Source of the DNA: Solihabitans fulvus
GTDB taxonomy: Bacteria > Actinomycetota > Actinomycetes > Mycobacteriales > Pseudonocardiaceae
Reading direction: 5' to 3'
DNA: 48,161 bases
Assembly (NCBI RefSeq): GCF_008386585.1
Contig: NZ_VUOB01000055.1
Coordinates: 1-48,161 of the forward strand
The notes under the pieces were generated by a model. The model had not been told where the DNA came from. It did no database searches and saw only the letters and a list, made by a program, of their open reading frames with translations. This document shows, piece by piece, positions 1 through 7,744 of this stretch. How positions within the stretch are numbered: the stretch's first letter is position 1; each line of letters starts with the position of its first letter. Both the position numbers and the translations under genes were made by a program.

Positions 1-205
1 CGCAGTGGCTCTGGATCACGAAGGCGTCGACGCCGCGCACCGACTCCTCGAACCTGACGAAGATCTCCCCGTTGGCGAAGTCGTACGCCGACTGGGGCGT
101 GATCGTCACGTCGAGGTGCTTGGCCACCTGCTCAGCGAGCTCGGGATGAGCACGCCCGGAGAAGAGCATGAGGTTCTTCTGGGGAGTGCCGGATTTCGGG
201 GCCAC
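1..205 (-). CDS. prs: Ribose-phosphate pyrophosphokinase, N-terminal part (cut by window edge)
   Basis: Makes phosphoribosyl pyrophosphate from ribose 5-phosphate and ATP in the cytoplasm, feeding nucleotide, His and Trp synthesis. Only the first 68 codons are present. The translation reads KNLMLFSGRAHPELAEQVA, then a segment with DFANGEIFVRFEESVRG and VFIQSH-like residues, which is the classic N-terminus of bacterial Prs. The GTG start lies three bases after the glmU stop and in the same frame, with AAGGA about ten bases upstream. The short gap indicates co-transcription with glmU, the same order as in mycobacteria. The C-terminal PRPP-binding loop lies outside the window. Confidence 0.93.
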   Translation of the reverse strand, partial: MAPKSGTPQKNLMLFSGRAHPELAEQVAKHLDVTITPQSAYDFANGEIFVRFEESVRGVDAFVIQSHC

Positions 206-208
206 GAT

Positions 209-1750
209 CTACTGGTCCTTCCCGTCGCTGTCGACCTCGCTGTCGACCTCGCTGTTCTCCTGGCCGTCTGTGGCGGCCAGTGCTCGTTGGGCGGCCTCTG
301 CGGCCGCGGTGCCCGGTCGGCGGTTGAGCACCCAGCGCTCGAAGTTGCGCTGCGGCCCACCGGAGACGGCGAGCGCGCCGGGCGGCACGTCGCGGCGAAC
401 CACCGTGCCGGCCCCGGTGTAGGCGCCGTCCCCGACGGTCACCGGGGCAACGAACATGTTGTCCGACCCGGTCTTGGCGTGCGAACCGATCACGGTGCGG
501 TTCTTCGTCACACCGTCGTAGTTGACGAACACGCTCGCCGCGCCGATGTTGCTCTGCTCGCCGATGGTGGCGTCGCCGACGTAGCTCAGGTGCGGAACCT
601 TGGTCCCGTCGCCGATCTCGGAGTTCTTCACCTCGACGAAGGTGCCGATCTTGCTCTTCACGCCGAGGCGCGAGCCCGGCCGCAGGTAGGCGAACGGCCC
701 GACGCTCGCGCCGATGCCGATCACCGAGTCGGTGCCGTGCGTGCGGATCACCTTCGCGCCGGCGCCGACCACGCAGCCCGTCAGCGTGGTGTCCGGGCCG
801 AGCACCGCGCCCTCGTCGACGACCGTGCCGCCGCGCAGCTGCACGCCGGGCTCGATCAGCACGTCGGGGGCGAGCTTCACGTCGGCGTCCAGCCAGACCG
901 ACGCGGGGTCGACGACGGTGACGCCCTCGCGCATCCAGCGCTCGACCAGCCGCCGGTTCAGCTCGGCGCCGAGTCTGGCCAGCTGGACCCGGTCGTTGAC
1001 GCCCTCGACCAGCCACGGGTCGCCGCAGATCAGCGCGCCGACGCGGCGGCCGTCCTCGCGGGCGATGCCGAGCACGTCGGTGAGGTACAGCTCACCCTGT
1101 GCGTTGTCGGTGGACAGCCGGGACAGGCCGTCGGCGAGCACCTGCGCGTCGAAGGCGTAGACCCCGGAGTTGATCTCGGTGATCTCACGCTGGGCCGCGG
1201 TCGCGTCCTTCTGCTCGACGATCGCCCGCACCGCGCCGTCGGCGTCGCGCAGCACCCGGCCGTATCCGGTCGGGTCGGCGACCACGGCGGTGAGGACCGT
1301 CACGGCGTTGCCGGCCGAGGTGTGCTCGGCGAGCAGCGCGGTCAGCGTGTCGGCGTCCAGCAGCGGCACGTCCCCGTAGCTGACCAGGACGGTGCCGGTG
1401 AGGCCCGCCGGCAGTTCGGCGAGGCCGCAGGACACGGCGTGCCCGGTGCCCTTCTGCTCCTCCTGGACGGCGACGGTGACCTTGCGTCCCAGCGTGCCGG
1501 CGAGGTCGTCGAGGTGCTTGGCGACCGTCTCCCTGCCGTGGCCGACGACCACCGCGAGGTGATCGGGTTCGGCCCCCGCAGCCGCCCGCACCGCGTGTTC
1601 CACCAGCGTGCGCCCGGCGACCCGGTGCAGCACCTTCGGCGTCCTCGAGCGCATGCGGGTGCCCTCACCCGCGGCGAGGACGACCGTGCTGACCGGTCCG
1701 GTGGTGGAAGCTGGGCTGGCGGAGCCTGGGGTGTGCCCACCCTGGAGCAT
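209..1750 (-). CDS. glmU: Bifunctional GlmU: GlcNAc-1-P uridyltransferase / glucosamine-1-P acetyltransferase
   Basis: Makes UDP-GlcNAc, the cytoplasmic precursor of peptidoglycan. The 513-residue protein has the N-terminal nucleotidyltransferase motif LAAGEGTRM (about 25-33), QEEQKGTGHAV near 96 and the metal-site motif YGDVPLLD near 125. From about residue 275 it becomes a left-handed beta-helix of hexapeptide repeats (acetyltransferase domain). His387 in KVPHLSYVGD corresponds to the catalytic His of E. coli GlmU. The ATG start has GGGAGAG six bases upstream. About 20 residues precede the first strand, and the tail is acidic and repetitive (SEVDSEVDSDGKDQ). It sits directly upstream of prs. 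Confidence 0.96.
   Translation of the reverse strand: MLQGGHTPGSASPASTTGPVSTVVLAAGEGTRMRSRTPKVLHRVAGRTLVEHAVRAAAGAEPDHLAVVVGHGRETVAKHLDDLAGTLGRKVTVAVQEEQKGTGHAVSCGLAELPAGLTGTVLVSYGDVPLLDADTLTALLAEHTSAGNAVTVLTAVVADPTGYGRVLRDADGAVRAIVEQKDATAAQREITEINSGVYAFDAQVLADGLSRLSTDNAQGELYLTDVLGIAREDGRRVGALICGDPWLVEGVNDRVQLARLGAELNRRLVERWMREGVTVVDPASVWLDADVKLAPDVLIEPGVQLRGGTVVDEGAVLGPDTTLTGCVVGAGAKVIRTHGTDSVIGIGASVGPFAYLRPGSRLGVKSKIGTFVEVKNSEIGDGTKVPHLSYVGDATIGEQSNIGAASVFVNYDGVTKNRTVIGSHAKTGSDNMFVAPVTVGDGAYTGAGTVVRRDVPPGALAVSGGPQRNFERWVLNRRPGTAAAEAAQRALAATDGQENSEVDSEVDSDGKDQ
226..255. repeat. 12-bp in-frame tandem repeat at glmU 3' end
   Basis: Two complete copies of CGCTGTCGACCT followed by a partial third lie inside the last codons of glmU. 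Because the unit is 12 bp, it encodes a repeated acidic peptide (SEVD SEVD S) in the C-terminal tail and can change copy number without a frameshift. Confidence 0.85.
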
Positions 1751-1794
1751 CGGCGCTCTCCCTAGCTGAGTCGTGCTGGTCAGGTGTTGACCAC

Positions 1795-1817
1795 GGCGGG
1801 AGGGCCTGGCTCCCGCC
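1795..1817 (-). terminator. Hairpin between GGDEF gene and glmU
   Basis: A perfect 8-bp stem (GGCGGGAG / CTCCCGCC) with a 7-base loop lies in the 167-bp gap between the end of the GGDEF gene and the glmU start. No T-run follows, as is common for actinobacterial terminators. It could equally be a structured glmU leader. Confidence 0.45.
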
Positions 1818-1917
1818 AGGACACGATCCTACGGGGCGGTCGCGCGCGCCACGGACGGGTGTTCACCCGCCGGTTACCAGCAGCGGAGCCGTTTCCCCTG
1901 CTCACGAGTGTGCGCGC

Positions 1918-3666
1918 TCACAGCACGTCACCGCCGGCCACCGCGGCGACCCGGCTGCCGCCCTCGCGCTTGGCGAGGTACATGGCGGAGTCGGCGCGGG
2001 ACAGCGCCTGCCCCGCGGACTCCTGCGGGCGCAGCGAGACGACGCCGACCGAGAGGGTCACGCCCCTGGACAGGTCCTCCGGCAGCCGCGCGACCGCGTC
2101 GACCGCCCTGCCGAGCGCCGCCTCCGCGGCGGCCAGCGGCGCGCCGGGCAGCAGCACCACGAACTCGTCGCCGCCGTAGCGGGCGACCACGTCGTCGCCG
2201 CGCAGCGCCTGCCGCAGCGTGCTGGCGATCACCCGCAGCACGTTGTCGCCCTCGGCGTGCGAGCAGCGGTCGTTGACGCCCTTGAAGCCGTCCAGGTCGA
2301 CCAGCGCGATCGACAGCGGCTCGGTGTTCGGCCCGCTGACCAGGGTGTCCATCTTCTCGTCGAGCGCGCGGCGGTTGGGCAGGCCGGTCAGCGGATCCTG
2401 GAGGGCCTGCTGCATGAACGCGCCGTGCGTCCTGGCCAGCCGCTCGTGCTCGCGCCGGGTGTTCAGGGTGGCCAGCCGCGACTCGCGCAGCGCCCACAGC
2501 TCGCACTCCAGCGCGGTGGCGTACTCCTCGAGGGCGCTCATGGTGCCCCGGCCGCCCTCCGGGCCGGACAGCCTGGCGTACTCGCGGACCAGGCAGAGCA
2601 TCAGCGTCGGCTCGGAGGAGTCCTCCTCGACCTTGCTCCTGGCGTCGCCGAGCACGGTCAGCGCGTTCTCCCAGCGGTCCGCGCGTTCCAGGCAGCGGGC
2701 CAGCGCGATCGCCACGATGATCAGCTCGCGCGGGTAGACCGAGTAGTCGAGCAGCGTCCAGAGCCGGTCGAGGTGTTCGACACCAGGCCTGGCCAGCGCG
2801 TGCGCCGCGCCGATCACCGGTTCCTGGTCGGCGGCGGGCAGCCACTCGTCGCGGGGGAACAGCGACTCGCGGAAGGGGCCCTCGACGGCGTCGGCGATGG
2901 CGGAGGCGGTGGCGAAGCGCTCGACGGCCTCGTCGAGCCTGCCGACGCGTTCGAGCCGCAGCCCCCAGCCGACCAGCAGCCGCACCCGGTTGATCAGGTG
3001 CACGGAGATCAGGTGCGGGCCCGCGCTGTCCCGGATGGCGTTGTGCGCGCGGGTCATCACGTGGTCGGCCAGCTCGTAGACGCCGAGCTGGGTGAGCACG
3101 AGGCCGGTGTCCTGGAGGGCCGAGGCGAGCGTGCGGTCCCAGGTGCGCTGGTCGAGGACCGGGTCGGGGACCAGTTCGTCGTCGAGCATCGCGAGGCCAC
3201 CCGCGATCTCGGTCAGCGCGACGTCCTCGGCGCCGCCGAGCAGCGCGCGCCTGCCCCGCAGGGCGCGGGCGTCGGCCTCCAGCACGAGCAGGCCGTGCCG
3301 GCGGGTGTGCGCGAGCATCTCGTCGAGGAAGGGGTCGGACTCCTCGGCCTGGCCGGGGGTGACGAGCCGCACGACGGCGGCGGCGCGGAGCAGCTGGGCG
3401 ACGATCCTCGGTTCGCCCCTGCGCTGGCCCTCGTCGAGGATCGCGTCGATCTCGCTGGTGATGTCGAGCTGTTCGGTGAGGTGGCTGCCCTGCGCGGCGG
3501 CGATGAGCTCGCTCGCGCGAGCCGCCAGCCACACGTCAGTCATCTCGTGCAGCATCGGCGCCACGGGGGCTCGCTCGTCGACCGCGTCTTCGTGCAGCGA
3601 CTCACACCCCCCGTCGTGGATGCCGGGCGCGGGGCCGGCGGTCGGGACCGCCGGCTCCACCTCCAT
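1918..3666 (-). CDS. Diguanylate cyclase (GGDEF) with helical TPR-like N-terminal region
   Basis: Predicted to make cyclic di-GMP from two GTP. The C-terminal ~165 residues form a complete GGDEF domain: DPLTGLPNRRALDE, LVDLDGFKGVND, and an intact YGGDEF active site at about residues 497-502, followed by TLSVGV and ADSAMYLAKREG. The ~390 residues before it are Ala/Leu/Arg-rich and helical, consistent with degenerate TPRs (a sensory or scaffold region). No membrane segment is visible, so it is probably cytosolic. The open frame continues upstream through the tRNA-Gln gene, so the start must lie after it. I chose the first ATG past the tRNA; it lacks a clear ribosome site, and ATGs at 3555 or 3543 are alternatives. 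No EAL domain is present. Confidence 0.85.
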   Translation of the reverse strand: MEVEPAVPTAGPAPGIHDGGCESLHEDAVDERAPVAPMLHEMTDVWLAARASELIAAAQGSHLTEQLDITSEIDAILDEGQRRGEPRIVAQLLRAAAVVRLVTPGQAEESDPFLDEMLAHTRRHGLLVLEADARALRGRRALLGGAEDVALTEIAGGLAMLDDELVPDPVLDQRTWDRTLASALQDTGLVLTQLGVYELADHVMTRAHNAIRDSAGPHLISVHLINRVRLLVGWGLRLERVGRLDEAVERFATASAIADAVEGPFRESLFPRDEWLPAADQEPVIGAAHALARPGVEHLDRLWTLLDYSVYPRELIIVAIALARCLERADRWENALTVLGDARSKVEEDSSEPTLMLCLVREYARLSGPEGGRGTMSALEEYATALECELWALRESRLATLNTRREHERLARTHGAFMQQALQDPLTGLPNRRALDEKMDTLVSGPNTEPLSIALVDLDGFKGVNDRCSHAEGDNVLRVIASTLRQALRGDDVVARYGGDEFVVLLPGAPLAAAEAALGRAVDAVARLPEDLSRGVTLSVGVVSLRPQESAGQALSRADSAMYLAKREGGSRVAAVAGGDVL

Positions 3667-3708
3667 GTCCGTCGGGCTCGCCGGTCCGTAGCCGGCCCTG
3701 CCCTCCCG

Positions 3709-3779
3709 CTCCGCCACCAGGATTCGAACCTGGACCATCAGAACCAAAATCTGAGGTGCTGCCTTTACACCATGGCGGA
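3709..3779 (-). tRNA. tRNA-Gln (anticodon UUG)
   Basis: The minus strand folds as a full cloverleaf: 7-bp acceptor TCCGCCA/TGGCGGA, D arm GTGT/GCAC, anticodon stem TCAGA/TCTGA around loop TTTTGGT (anticodon TTG), and T arm CCAGG TTCGAAT CCTGG. The discriminator base is G, as expected for tRNA-Gln. The CCA end is not encoded. It lies about 40 bp before the proposed start of the GGDEF gene and may share a transcript with it. Confidence 0.95.
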
Positions 3780-3918
3780 TCGAGCGGCGACGGTGCCGCC
3801 CGCGCCAGGACATGGTGTCATGACCGGCCTTTCATGGTCAGCAGCACCACTCAACTGGCGGCCATCGGTTCGTGATCAAACCGTGACGTAGCGTGTTTCC
3901 GCAGGTCAGCGGGACTGG

Positions 3919-5121
3919 TTAGTGGGCGGTTGTCGGGGCGCCGATGGTGCTGGTGAGGAAATCACCGAGATTTCGGCGGTAGCCGTCCTGGTCGACGTTC
4001 CACGCCGCGGTGTGCGCCGCGCCGGGCACCTCCACATAGCGCAGCGGCCAGTGCAGCCGATCGGCCGCCGCCGCGAGGTCGCGGGAGGCCTGCACCGGGA
4101 CCGTGCCGTCCGCGGTGCCGTGGAACAGCAGCGTCGGGGGCTTCGTCGCCGGCGGGTTCGCCACCAGGTCGAACCGGTCGAAGTCCAGGTCCGCGCGCCA
4201 GTCGGAGACCAGCTCGGCGACCGGCGTGAGCGCGCTGGGCAGGCCCCGGTTCGCCGCCTGGAGGTCAAGGGTCTTCGTCCAGCTGGTGACGGGCGCGTCC
4301 AGCACCACCGCCGACACCGAGCCGGCGAGCGGGGACCGCGCAAGGAACTGTCCGACGATCGCGCCGCCCATCGACCAGCCGTACAGCAGGACGTGGGTGG
4401 CGCCCTTGTCCTGGGCGTACCGGACCGCCGCCTCGAGGTCGTGCCACTCGGTGTCGCCGAGGTGGAACAGGCCGTCGGGGGAGGCGGGCGCGCCGAGGTC
4501 GTTGCGGTAGGTCACCGAGAGCACGGGCAGGCCGGCCTCGTGCAGCTGGGGGAGCGCCCGCAGCGTCTCGGTGCGGCTGCCGCCCCTGCCGTGCACGGCG
4601 ATCGCCCAGGTGGTGTCCGTCCTGGTCGCCGGCACGAACCAGGCGGGCGCGTCGCCGAGTTCGGTGCGCACGGAGACCTCGTCGAAGCCGAGACCGAAGG
4701 CGACCTTCGGGTCGGTGGTCCACACGCTGGTCTCCAGCCGCACCTTGGTGTTCGGCGCTGGCGGCGTCCCGTCGAGCATCGCGCGCTCCACCCGGCCGCC
4801 GGACCGCGACACCACGTCGCCGACGCGCGCGGCGCCGCCGCCCCACACCAGGCCCCAGGTGCCCGGCATCTTCGTGTTGTCGGACTCGGCGAGCAGCACC
4901 GTCGGCTTGTCCGGCGTGCCTGCCGCGCCGAGCGCTGTGTCGGGCAGGCCGGGATGGGCGTTGGCCGGGTCGAGCAGCTGGCCGCTGTAGTACCAGCCGA
5001 CGCCGAACGCGCCGCCGACGGCGAGCACGAGCAGTGACACCACGGTGATCAGAACGAACCGCCTGCCGCGCCGCCGCCGAACCCCAGGTGTCCCCATGGC
5101 GTAATGATGCATGTCACTCAT
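3919..5121 (-). CDS. Membrane-anchored alpha/beta hydrolase
   Basis: A predicted serine esterase/peptidase-like hydrolase facing the outside of the membrane. An Arg-rich stretch is followed by one hydrophobic segment (FVLITVVSLLVLAVGGAFGV), a signal anchor. The catalytic fold shows the nucleophile elbow GWSMGG, an oxyanion-type HGRGGSR loop, an acid in HGTADGTVP and a histidine in GAAHTAAWN. Substrate cannot be told from sequence. The start is uncertain: ATGs at 5190, 5121 and 5097 all lack a clear Shine-Dalgarno, and 5097 gives the shortest classical signal anchor. It is divergent from the desaturase gene, so their promoters share the ~100-200 bp between them. Confidence 0.8.
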   Translation of the reverse strand: MSDMHHYAMGTPGVRRRRGRRFVLITVVSLLVLAVGGAFGVGWYYSGQLLDPANAHPGLPDTALGAAGTPDKPTVLLAESDNTKMPGTWGLVWGGGAARVGDVVSRSGGRVERAMLDGTPPAPNTKVRLETSVWTTDPKVAFGLGFDEVSVRTELGDAPAWFVPATRTDTTWAIAVHGRGGSRTETLRALPQLHEAGLPVLSVTYRNDLGAPASPDGLFHLGDTEWHDLEAAVRYAQDKGATHVLLYGWSMGGAIVGQFLARSPLAGSVSAVVLDAPVTSWTKTLDLQAANRGLPSALTPVAELVSDWRADLDFDRFDLVANPPATKPPTLLFHGTADGTVPVQASRDLAAAADRLHWPLRYVEVPGAAHTAAWNVDQDGYRRNLGDFLTSTIGAPTTAH

Positions 5122-5214
5122 TCGGCGGCCACCCGGCCGGGTCCGGACACGCCGTATTCCTGAGAACACGCCGTGATTTTCGGTTGACATCTGTACGGAT
5201 TGGCCAACCCCAAC

Positions 5215-5249
5215 CTACGCTGCCGTAAGTTACGGTTCCGTAGCCGTAG
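5215..5249. promoter_or_regulatory. Dyad operator cluster upstream of desaturase
   Basis: CCGTAAGTTACGG (5223-5235) is a perfect 6-bp inverted repeat around one base. It overlaps a second inverted repeat TACGG-TT-CCGTA (5231-5242), with CTACG and CGTAG flanks. The site lies 40-75 bp upstream of the desaturase start, a position suited to repression by a TetR-type dimer. The related palindromes near 7.22 kb share the CGTAAG half-site. Which protein binds is inference; the TetR gene just downstream of the desaturase is a candidate. Confidence 0.6.
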
Positions 5250-5290
5250 CTTGCAGGCAAAACACCCCCGGAGCAGAGGGACACGCACGT

Positions 5291-6244
5291 ATGACCGCAA
5301 CGCTGGAAAGGCCCTCGACGCCGGGCCCGCAGAATGGCCCCAAGCCGATCACCGACGGCCAGCGCGGCCTTGCCTCGCAGATCGCCGTGTACGTCTTCGT
5401 CATCGTGCCGTTCCTGGCGTTGATCGCCTCGATTCCGTTTGCCTGGGGGTGGGGACTGAGCTGGCTCGACGTCGGGCTGGCGGTGGTCTTCTACGGAATC
5501 AGCGGCCTCGGCGTCACGGTGGGCTACCACCGGTACTTCACGCACGGCTCGTTCAAGGCCAAGCGCTGGCTGCGGGTGCTGCTCGCGATCTGCGGCAGCA
5601 TCGCGTTGCAGGGCCCGGTGATCACCTGGGTCGCCGACCACCGGCGGCACCACGCGTTCTCCGACAAGGAGGGCGACCCGCACTCGCCGTGGGCCTTCGG
5701 CTCCTCGCCGTACGCGCTGGCCAAGGGCTTCTGGCACGCGCACATGGGCTGGCTGTTCGAGCGGGACAAGACCAACAAGGAGCGCTTCGCCCCGGACATG
5801 GTCGCGGACAAGGACCTCCGCATGGTGGAGAACAGCTTCATCCTGTGGACCGTCGTCAGCCTGCTGCTGCCGGCCGCGATCGGTGGCCTGGTCACGATGT
5901 CCTGGGCCGGCGCGCTGTCCGCGCTCGTCTGGGCGGGCTTCGTCAGGGTCGCCGTCCTGCACCACGTGACGTGGTCGGTGAACTCGATCTGCCACATGAT
6001 CGGCGACCGGCCGTTCGCGGCGCGGGACAAGTCGGCGAACTTCTGGCCGCTGGCGCTCCTGTCCTTCGGCGAGTCGTGGCACAACCTGCACCACGCCGAC
6101 CCGACCTGCGCGCGGCACGGCGTCCAGCGCGGGCAGCTGGACATCTCGGCGCGGTTGATCTGGATCTTCGAGAAGTTCGGCTGGGTCGACAACGTGCGGT
6201 GGCCGACGCAGGCGCGACTGGCCAGGATCAGCGCGTCCGCGTGA
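5291..6244 (+). CDS. Membrane acyl-CoA (delta-9 type) fatty acid desaturase
   Basis: Predicted to insert a cis double bond into a saturated acyl-CoA using a di-iron centre in the membrane. The 317-residue protein has all three histidine boxes of the stearoyl-CoA desaturase family: HRYFTH (80-85), HRRHH (117-121) and HNLHH (264-268), plus the family features HAHMGWLF and WVADHRRHHAFSDKEGDPHS. Hydrophobic segments at about 30-50, 57-78, 93-112 and 183-222 fit a four-TM topology. The ATG follows AGAGGGA at good spacing. A strong hairpin follows the gene, so it is probably monocistronic and controlled by the dyad upstream. It resembles mycobacterial DesA3-type enzymes, but the exact substrate is unknown. 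Confidence 0.92.
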   Translation: MTATLERPSTPGPQNGPKPITDGQRGLASQIAVYVFVIVPFLALIASIPFAWGWGLSWLDVGLAVVFYGISGLGVTVGYHRYFTHGSFKAKRWLRVLLAICGSIALQGPVITWVADHRRHHAFSDKEGDPHSPWAFGSSPYALAKGFWHAHMGWLFERDKTNKERFAPDMVADKDLRMVENSFILWTVVSLLLPAAIGGLVTMSWAGALSALVWAGFVRVAVLHHVTWSVNSICHMIGDRPFAARDKSANFWPLALLSFGESWHNLHHADPTCARHGVQRGQLDISARLIWIFEKFGWVDNVRWPTQARLARISASA

Positions 6245-6267
6245 GCGGTGTCATGACCACGACGTAT

Positions 6268-6294
6268 CCCTCGGCGCGTTCCGCGCGCCGAGGG
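6268..6294 (+). terminator. Terminator after desaturase gene
   Basis: A perfect 11-bp G+C-rich stem (CCCTCGGCGCG / CGCGCCGAGGG) with a 5-base loop begins 24 bp after the desaturase stop and is followed by a short T-containing stretch (GTCTTTG). Confidence 0.8.
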
Positions 6295-6323
6295 TGCCGT
6301 CTTTGGGCTGGTCGCGAGGGGCA

Positions 6324-6336
6324 TAGGGTTCGGTAG
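6324..6336 (+). promoter_or_regulatory. -10 element TAGGGT, leaderless start of tetR
   Basis: TAGGGT fits the actinobacterial TANNNT -10 consensus and ends seven bases before the GTG codon of the TetR gene. That spacing puts the transcription start on or next to the start codon, indicating a leaderless mRNA. No Shine-Dalgarno is present. Confidence 0.55.
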
Positions 6337-7014
6337 GTGGCGGTGCGACGGCGGGGACGGACAGCCCGAGGCGATGAGGTTGACGGGCCGGCGCCCTCGG
6401 TCCGGGTCCGGGTTCGGATGACGGGCAAGGAGCGGCGGGAACAGCTGCTCGACGTGGCGAGGGCGCTGTTCGCGGAGAAGGGCTTCGACGCCACCTCGAT
6501 CGAGGAGATCGCGCACCGGGCCGGCGTGAGCAAGCCGGTGGTCTACGAGCACTTCGGTGGCAAGGAAGGCATCTACGCGGTCGTGGTCGACCGGGAGATG
6601 CAGTACCTGATGAACCACATCGTGTCGGCGCTGTCCGGCGGGCACCCGCGCGAGCTGCTCGAACAGGCCGCGTGCGCGCTGCTCGACTACATCGAGGGCT
6701 CCGCGGACGGGTTCCGGATCCTCGTGCGCGACTCGCCGGTGGCGAGCGCGACGGGCACGTTCTCCAGTCTCCTCAACGACATCGCCAGCCAGGTCGAGCA
6801 CATCCTCGGGCTGCACTTCGCCAGGCAGGGCTACGACCGCAAGCTCGCGGCGCTGTACAGCCAGGCCCTGGTCGGCATGGTGGCGCTGACCGGCCAGTGG
6901 TGGCTGGAGGTGCGCAAGCCCAAGAAGGACGAGGTGGCCGCGCACCTGGTGAACCTGGCGTGGCTCGGGCTGTCGCACATGGAGCACAAGCCCCGGCTGC
7001 GTTCCCGCAGCTAG
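6337..7014 (+). CDS. TetR-family transcriptional regulator (Rv1019-like by position)
   Basis: A 225-residue DNA-binding regulator. A basic N-terminal extension is followed by a TetR helix-turn-helix: RREQLLDVARALFAEKG, then SIEEIAHRAGVSKPVVYEHF (about 54-73). The C-terminal helical ligand and dimerisation domain contains GFRILVRDSP and AQWWLEVRKPKK-like residues. It lies between glmU and mfd, where M. tuberculosis has the TetR gene Rv1019, so it is probably that orthologue. Targets are unknown; the dyads upstream of the desaturase and SnoaL genes are candidates. The GTG start is supported by a leaderless -10. An internal ATG at 6418 would remove 27 poorly conserved residues. Confidence 0.88.
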   Translation: MAVRRRGRTARGDEVDGPAPSVRVRVRMTGKERREQLLDVARALFAEKGFDATSIEEIAHRAGVSKPVVYEHFGGKEGIYAVVVDREMQYLMNHIVSALSGGHPRELLEQAACALLDYIEGSADGFRILVRDSPVASATGTFSSLLNDIASQVEHILGLHFARQGYDRKLAALYSQALVGMVALTGQWWLEVRKPKKDEVAAHLVNLAWLGLSHMEHKPRLRSRS

Positions 7015-7049
7015 CTCTCCGTCGCGATGGCTGCGGCATCCGCCGGGAT

Positions 7050-7205
7050 ATGAGTCGGCCGATGTCGGAGTGGGACGGCCCTGGCGACAGTCCGGGTTTC
7101 CTGCTGTGGAAGGTCGCGCTGGCCTGGCAGTGTGCCATGCGCGCCGCGCTCGCCCCGCACAGCCCCGGCTTCCTCGGCGGCCTCGCCCGCCTCGCCGACC
7201 TCTGA
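7050..7205 (+). pseudogene. Truncated MarR-family regulator fragment
   Basis: A 51-codon frame whose first part (SPGFLLWKVALAWQ, then MRAALAP) looks like helix 1 of MarR/SlyA-family repressors, where a winged helix of about 100 more residues should follow. Here the similarity stops after ALAP and the frame ends within 17 codons. It lies immediately before the inverted-repeat promoter of the SnoaL-like gene, a typical place for a cognate regulator. I infer a decayed marR gene. A genuine short peptide cannot be excluded. Confidence 0.5.
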
Positions 7206-7209
7206 GCTC

Positions 7210-7270
7210 TTGCCTTTCTTACGCCGTAAGTCTAATACTGAGCACGTCCGGACTTACGGCGTAAGAAAGG
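7210..7270 (+). promoter_or_regulatory. Promoter/operator: perfect 20-bp inverted repeat with two nested palindromes
   Basis: Positions 7213-7232 and 7251-7270 are perfect reverse complements (20 bp), separated by 18 bp. Each arm contains its own 13-bp palindrome: CTTACGCCGTAAG (7218-7230) and CTTACGGCGTAAG (7253-7265), 35 bp centre to centre. A possible -35 (TTGCCT, 7210-7215) and a weak -10 (TAATAC, 7233-7238) are 17 bp apart with the first palindrome filling the spacer. The second arm ends in GAAAGG, the ribosome site of the SnoaL gene. This geometry would let a dimeric TetR-like repressor block polymerase. It could also form a hairpin hiding the ribosome site. Confidence 0.75.
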
Positions 7271-7277
7271 TGTGGAG

Positions 7278-7724
7278 ATGACCGTCGCGACGCAGTCCAC
7301 GATCGAGGTCAACAAGGCCGTCATCACCGGGTTCATTCGGGTGATCAACGACCGCGAGCCCGACCGCCTCGGCGAGTTCATGGCCGCCGATGTGGTTGAC
7401 CACAACAAGATCGTGTACGGCGAAGCGGACGAGCCCGGCGCGGCCTTCGACGGCATCCGTCAGCAGCTGGCGGCGCTGAACCCGTGGGGGATGATCGTCG
7501 AGGAGCTGATCGCCGAGAACGACCGCGTGGTCGCGCGGGTGCGGCAACGGGGCGTCCTGTCCGGGGCGCACCCCCGGATGCCGCAGCCGACCGGTCGGAG
7601 CTTCGACACCGAGCTGATCATGGTGTTCACGCTGGCGGACGGCATGATCACCGAGATCCGGGCGGTGAGCGACCGCCTCGGCTGGATGATCCAGACTGGC
7701 GTCCTGACCGGGCTGGAGGACTGA
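7278..7724 (+). CDS. SnoaL-like / ester cyclase family protein
   Basis: A 148-residue protein of the NTF2-like SnoaL family. Visible family features are an N-terminal helix (VNKAVITGFIRVINDREPDRLGEF), MAADVVDHN, then a beta-sheet core with DRVVARVRQRG, FDTELIMVFTLADGMITEI and a C-terminal DRLGWMIQTG. Members cyclise polyketide esters or act as small-molecule isomerases; many are uncharacterised, and no polyketide genes are nearby. The ATG is preceded by GAAAGG at seven bases, which is part of the operator arm, so expression is probably tightly ligand-controlled. It is convergent with the PIN/HTH pair. Confidence 0.8.
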   Translation: MTVATQSTIEVNKAVITGFIRVINDREPDRLGEFMAADVVDHNKIVYGEADEPGAAFDGIRQQLAALNPWGMIVEELIAENDRVVARVRQRGVLSGAHPRMPQPTGRSFDTELIMVFTLADGMITEIRAVSDRLGWMIQTGVLTGLED

Positions 7725-7744
7725 GCCGGTCGGAGCTGACGTGG

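Noticed and set aside
1861..1882. GTTCACCCGCC followed by GGTTACCAGCA, resembling two PHO-box units
   Set aside because: It points away from glmU, lies between two minus-strand genes with no plus-strand gene behind it, and GTTCAC alone is expected about a dozen times in this window.
3667..3813. Upstream extension of the GGDEF protein
   Set aside because: The extra codons run through a complete tRNA-Gln gene, so this open frame is not coding there.
5184..5189. TTGACA as the -35 box of the desaturase promoter
   Set aside because: No acceptable -10 lies 16-18 bp downstream; its last bases are also part of a minus-strand ATG.
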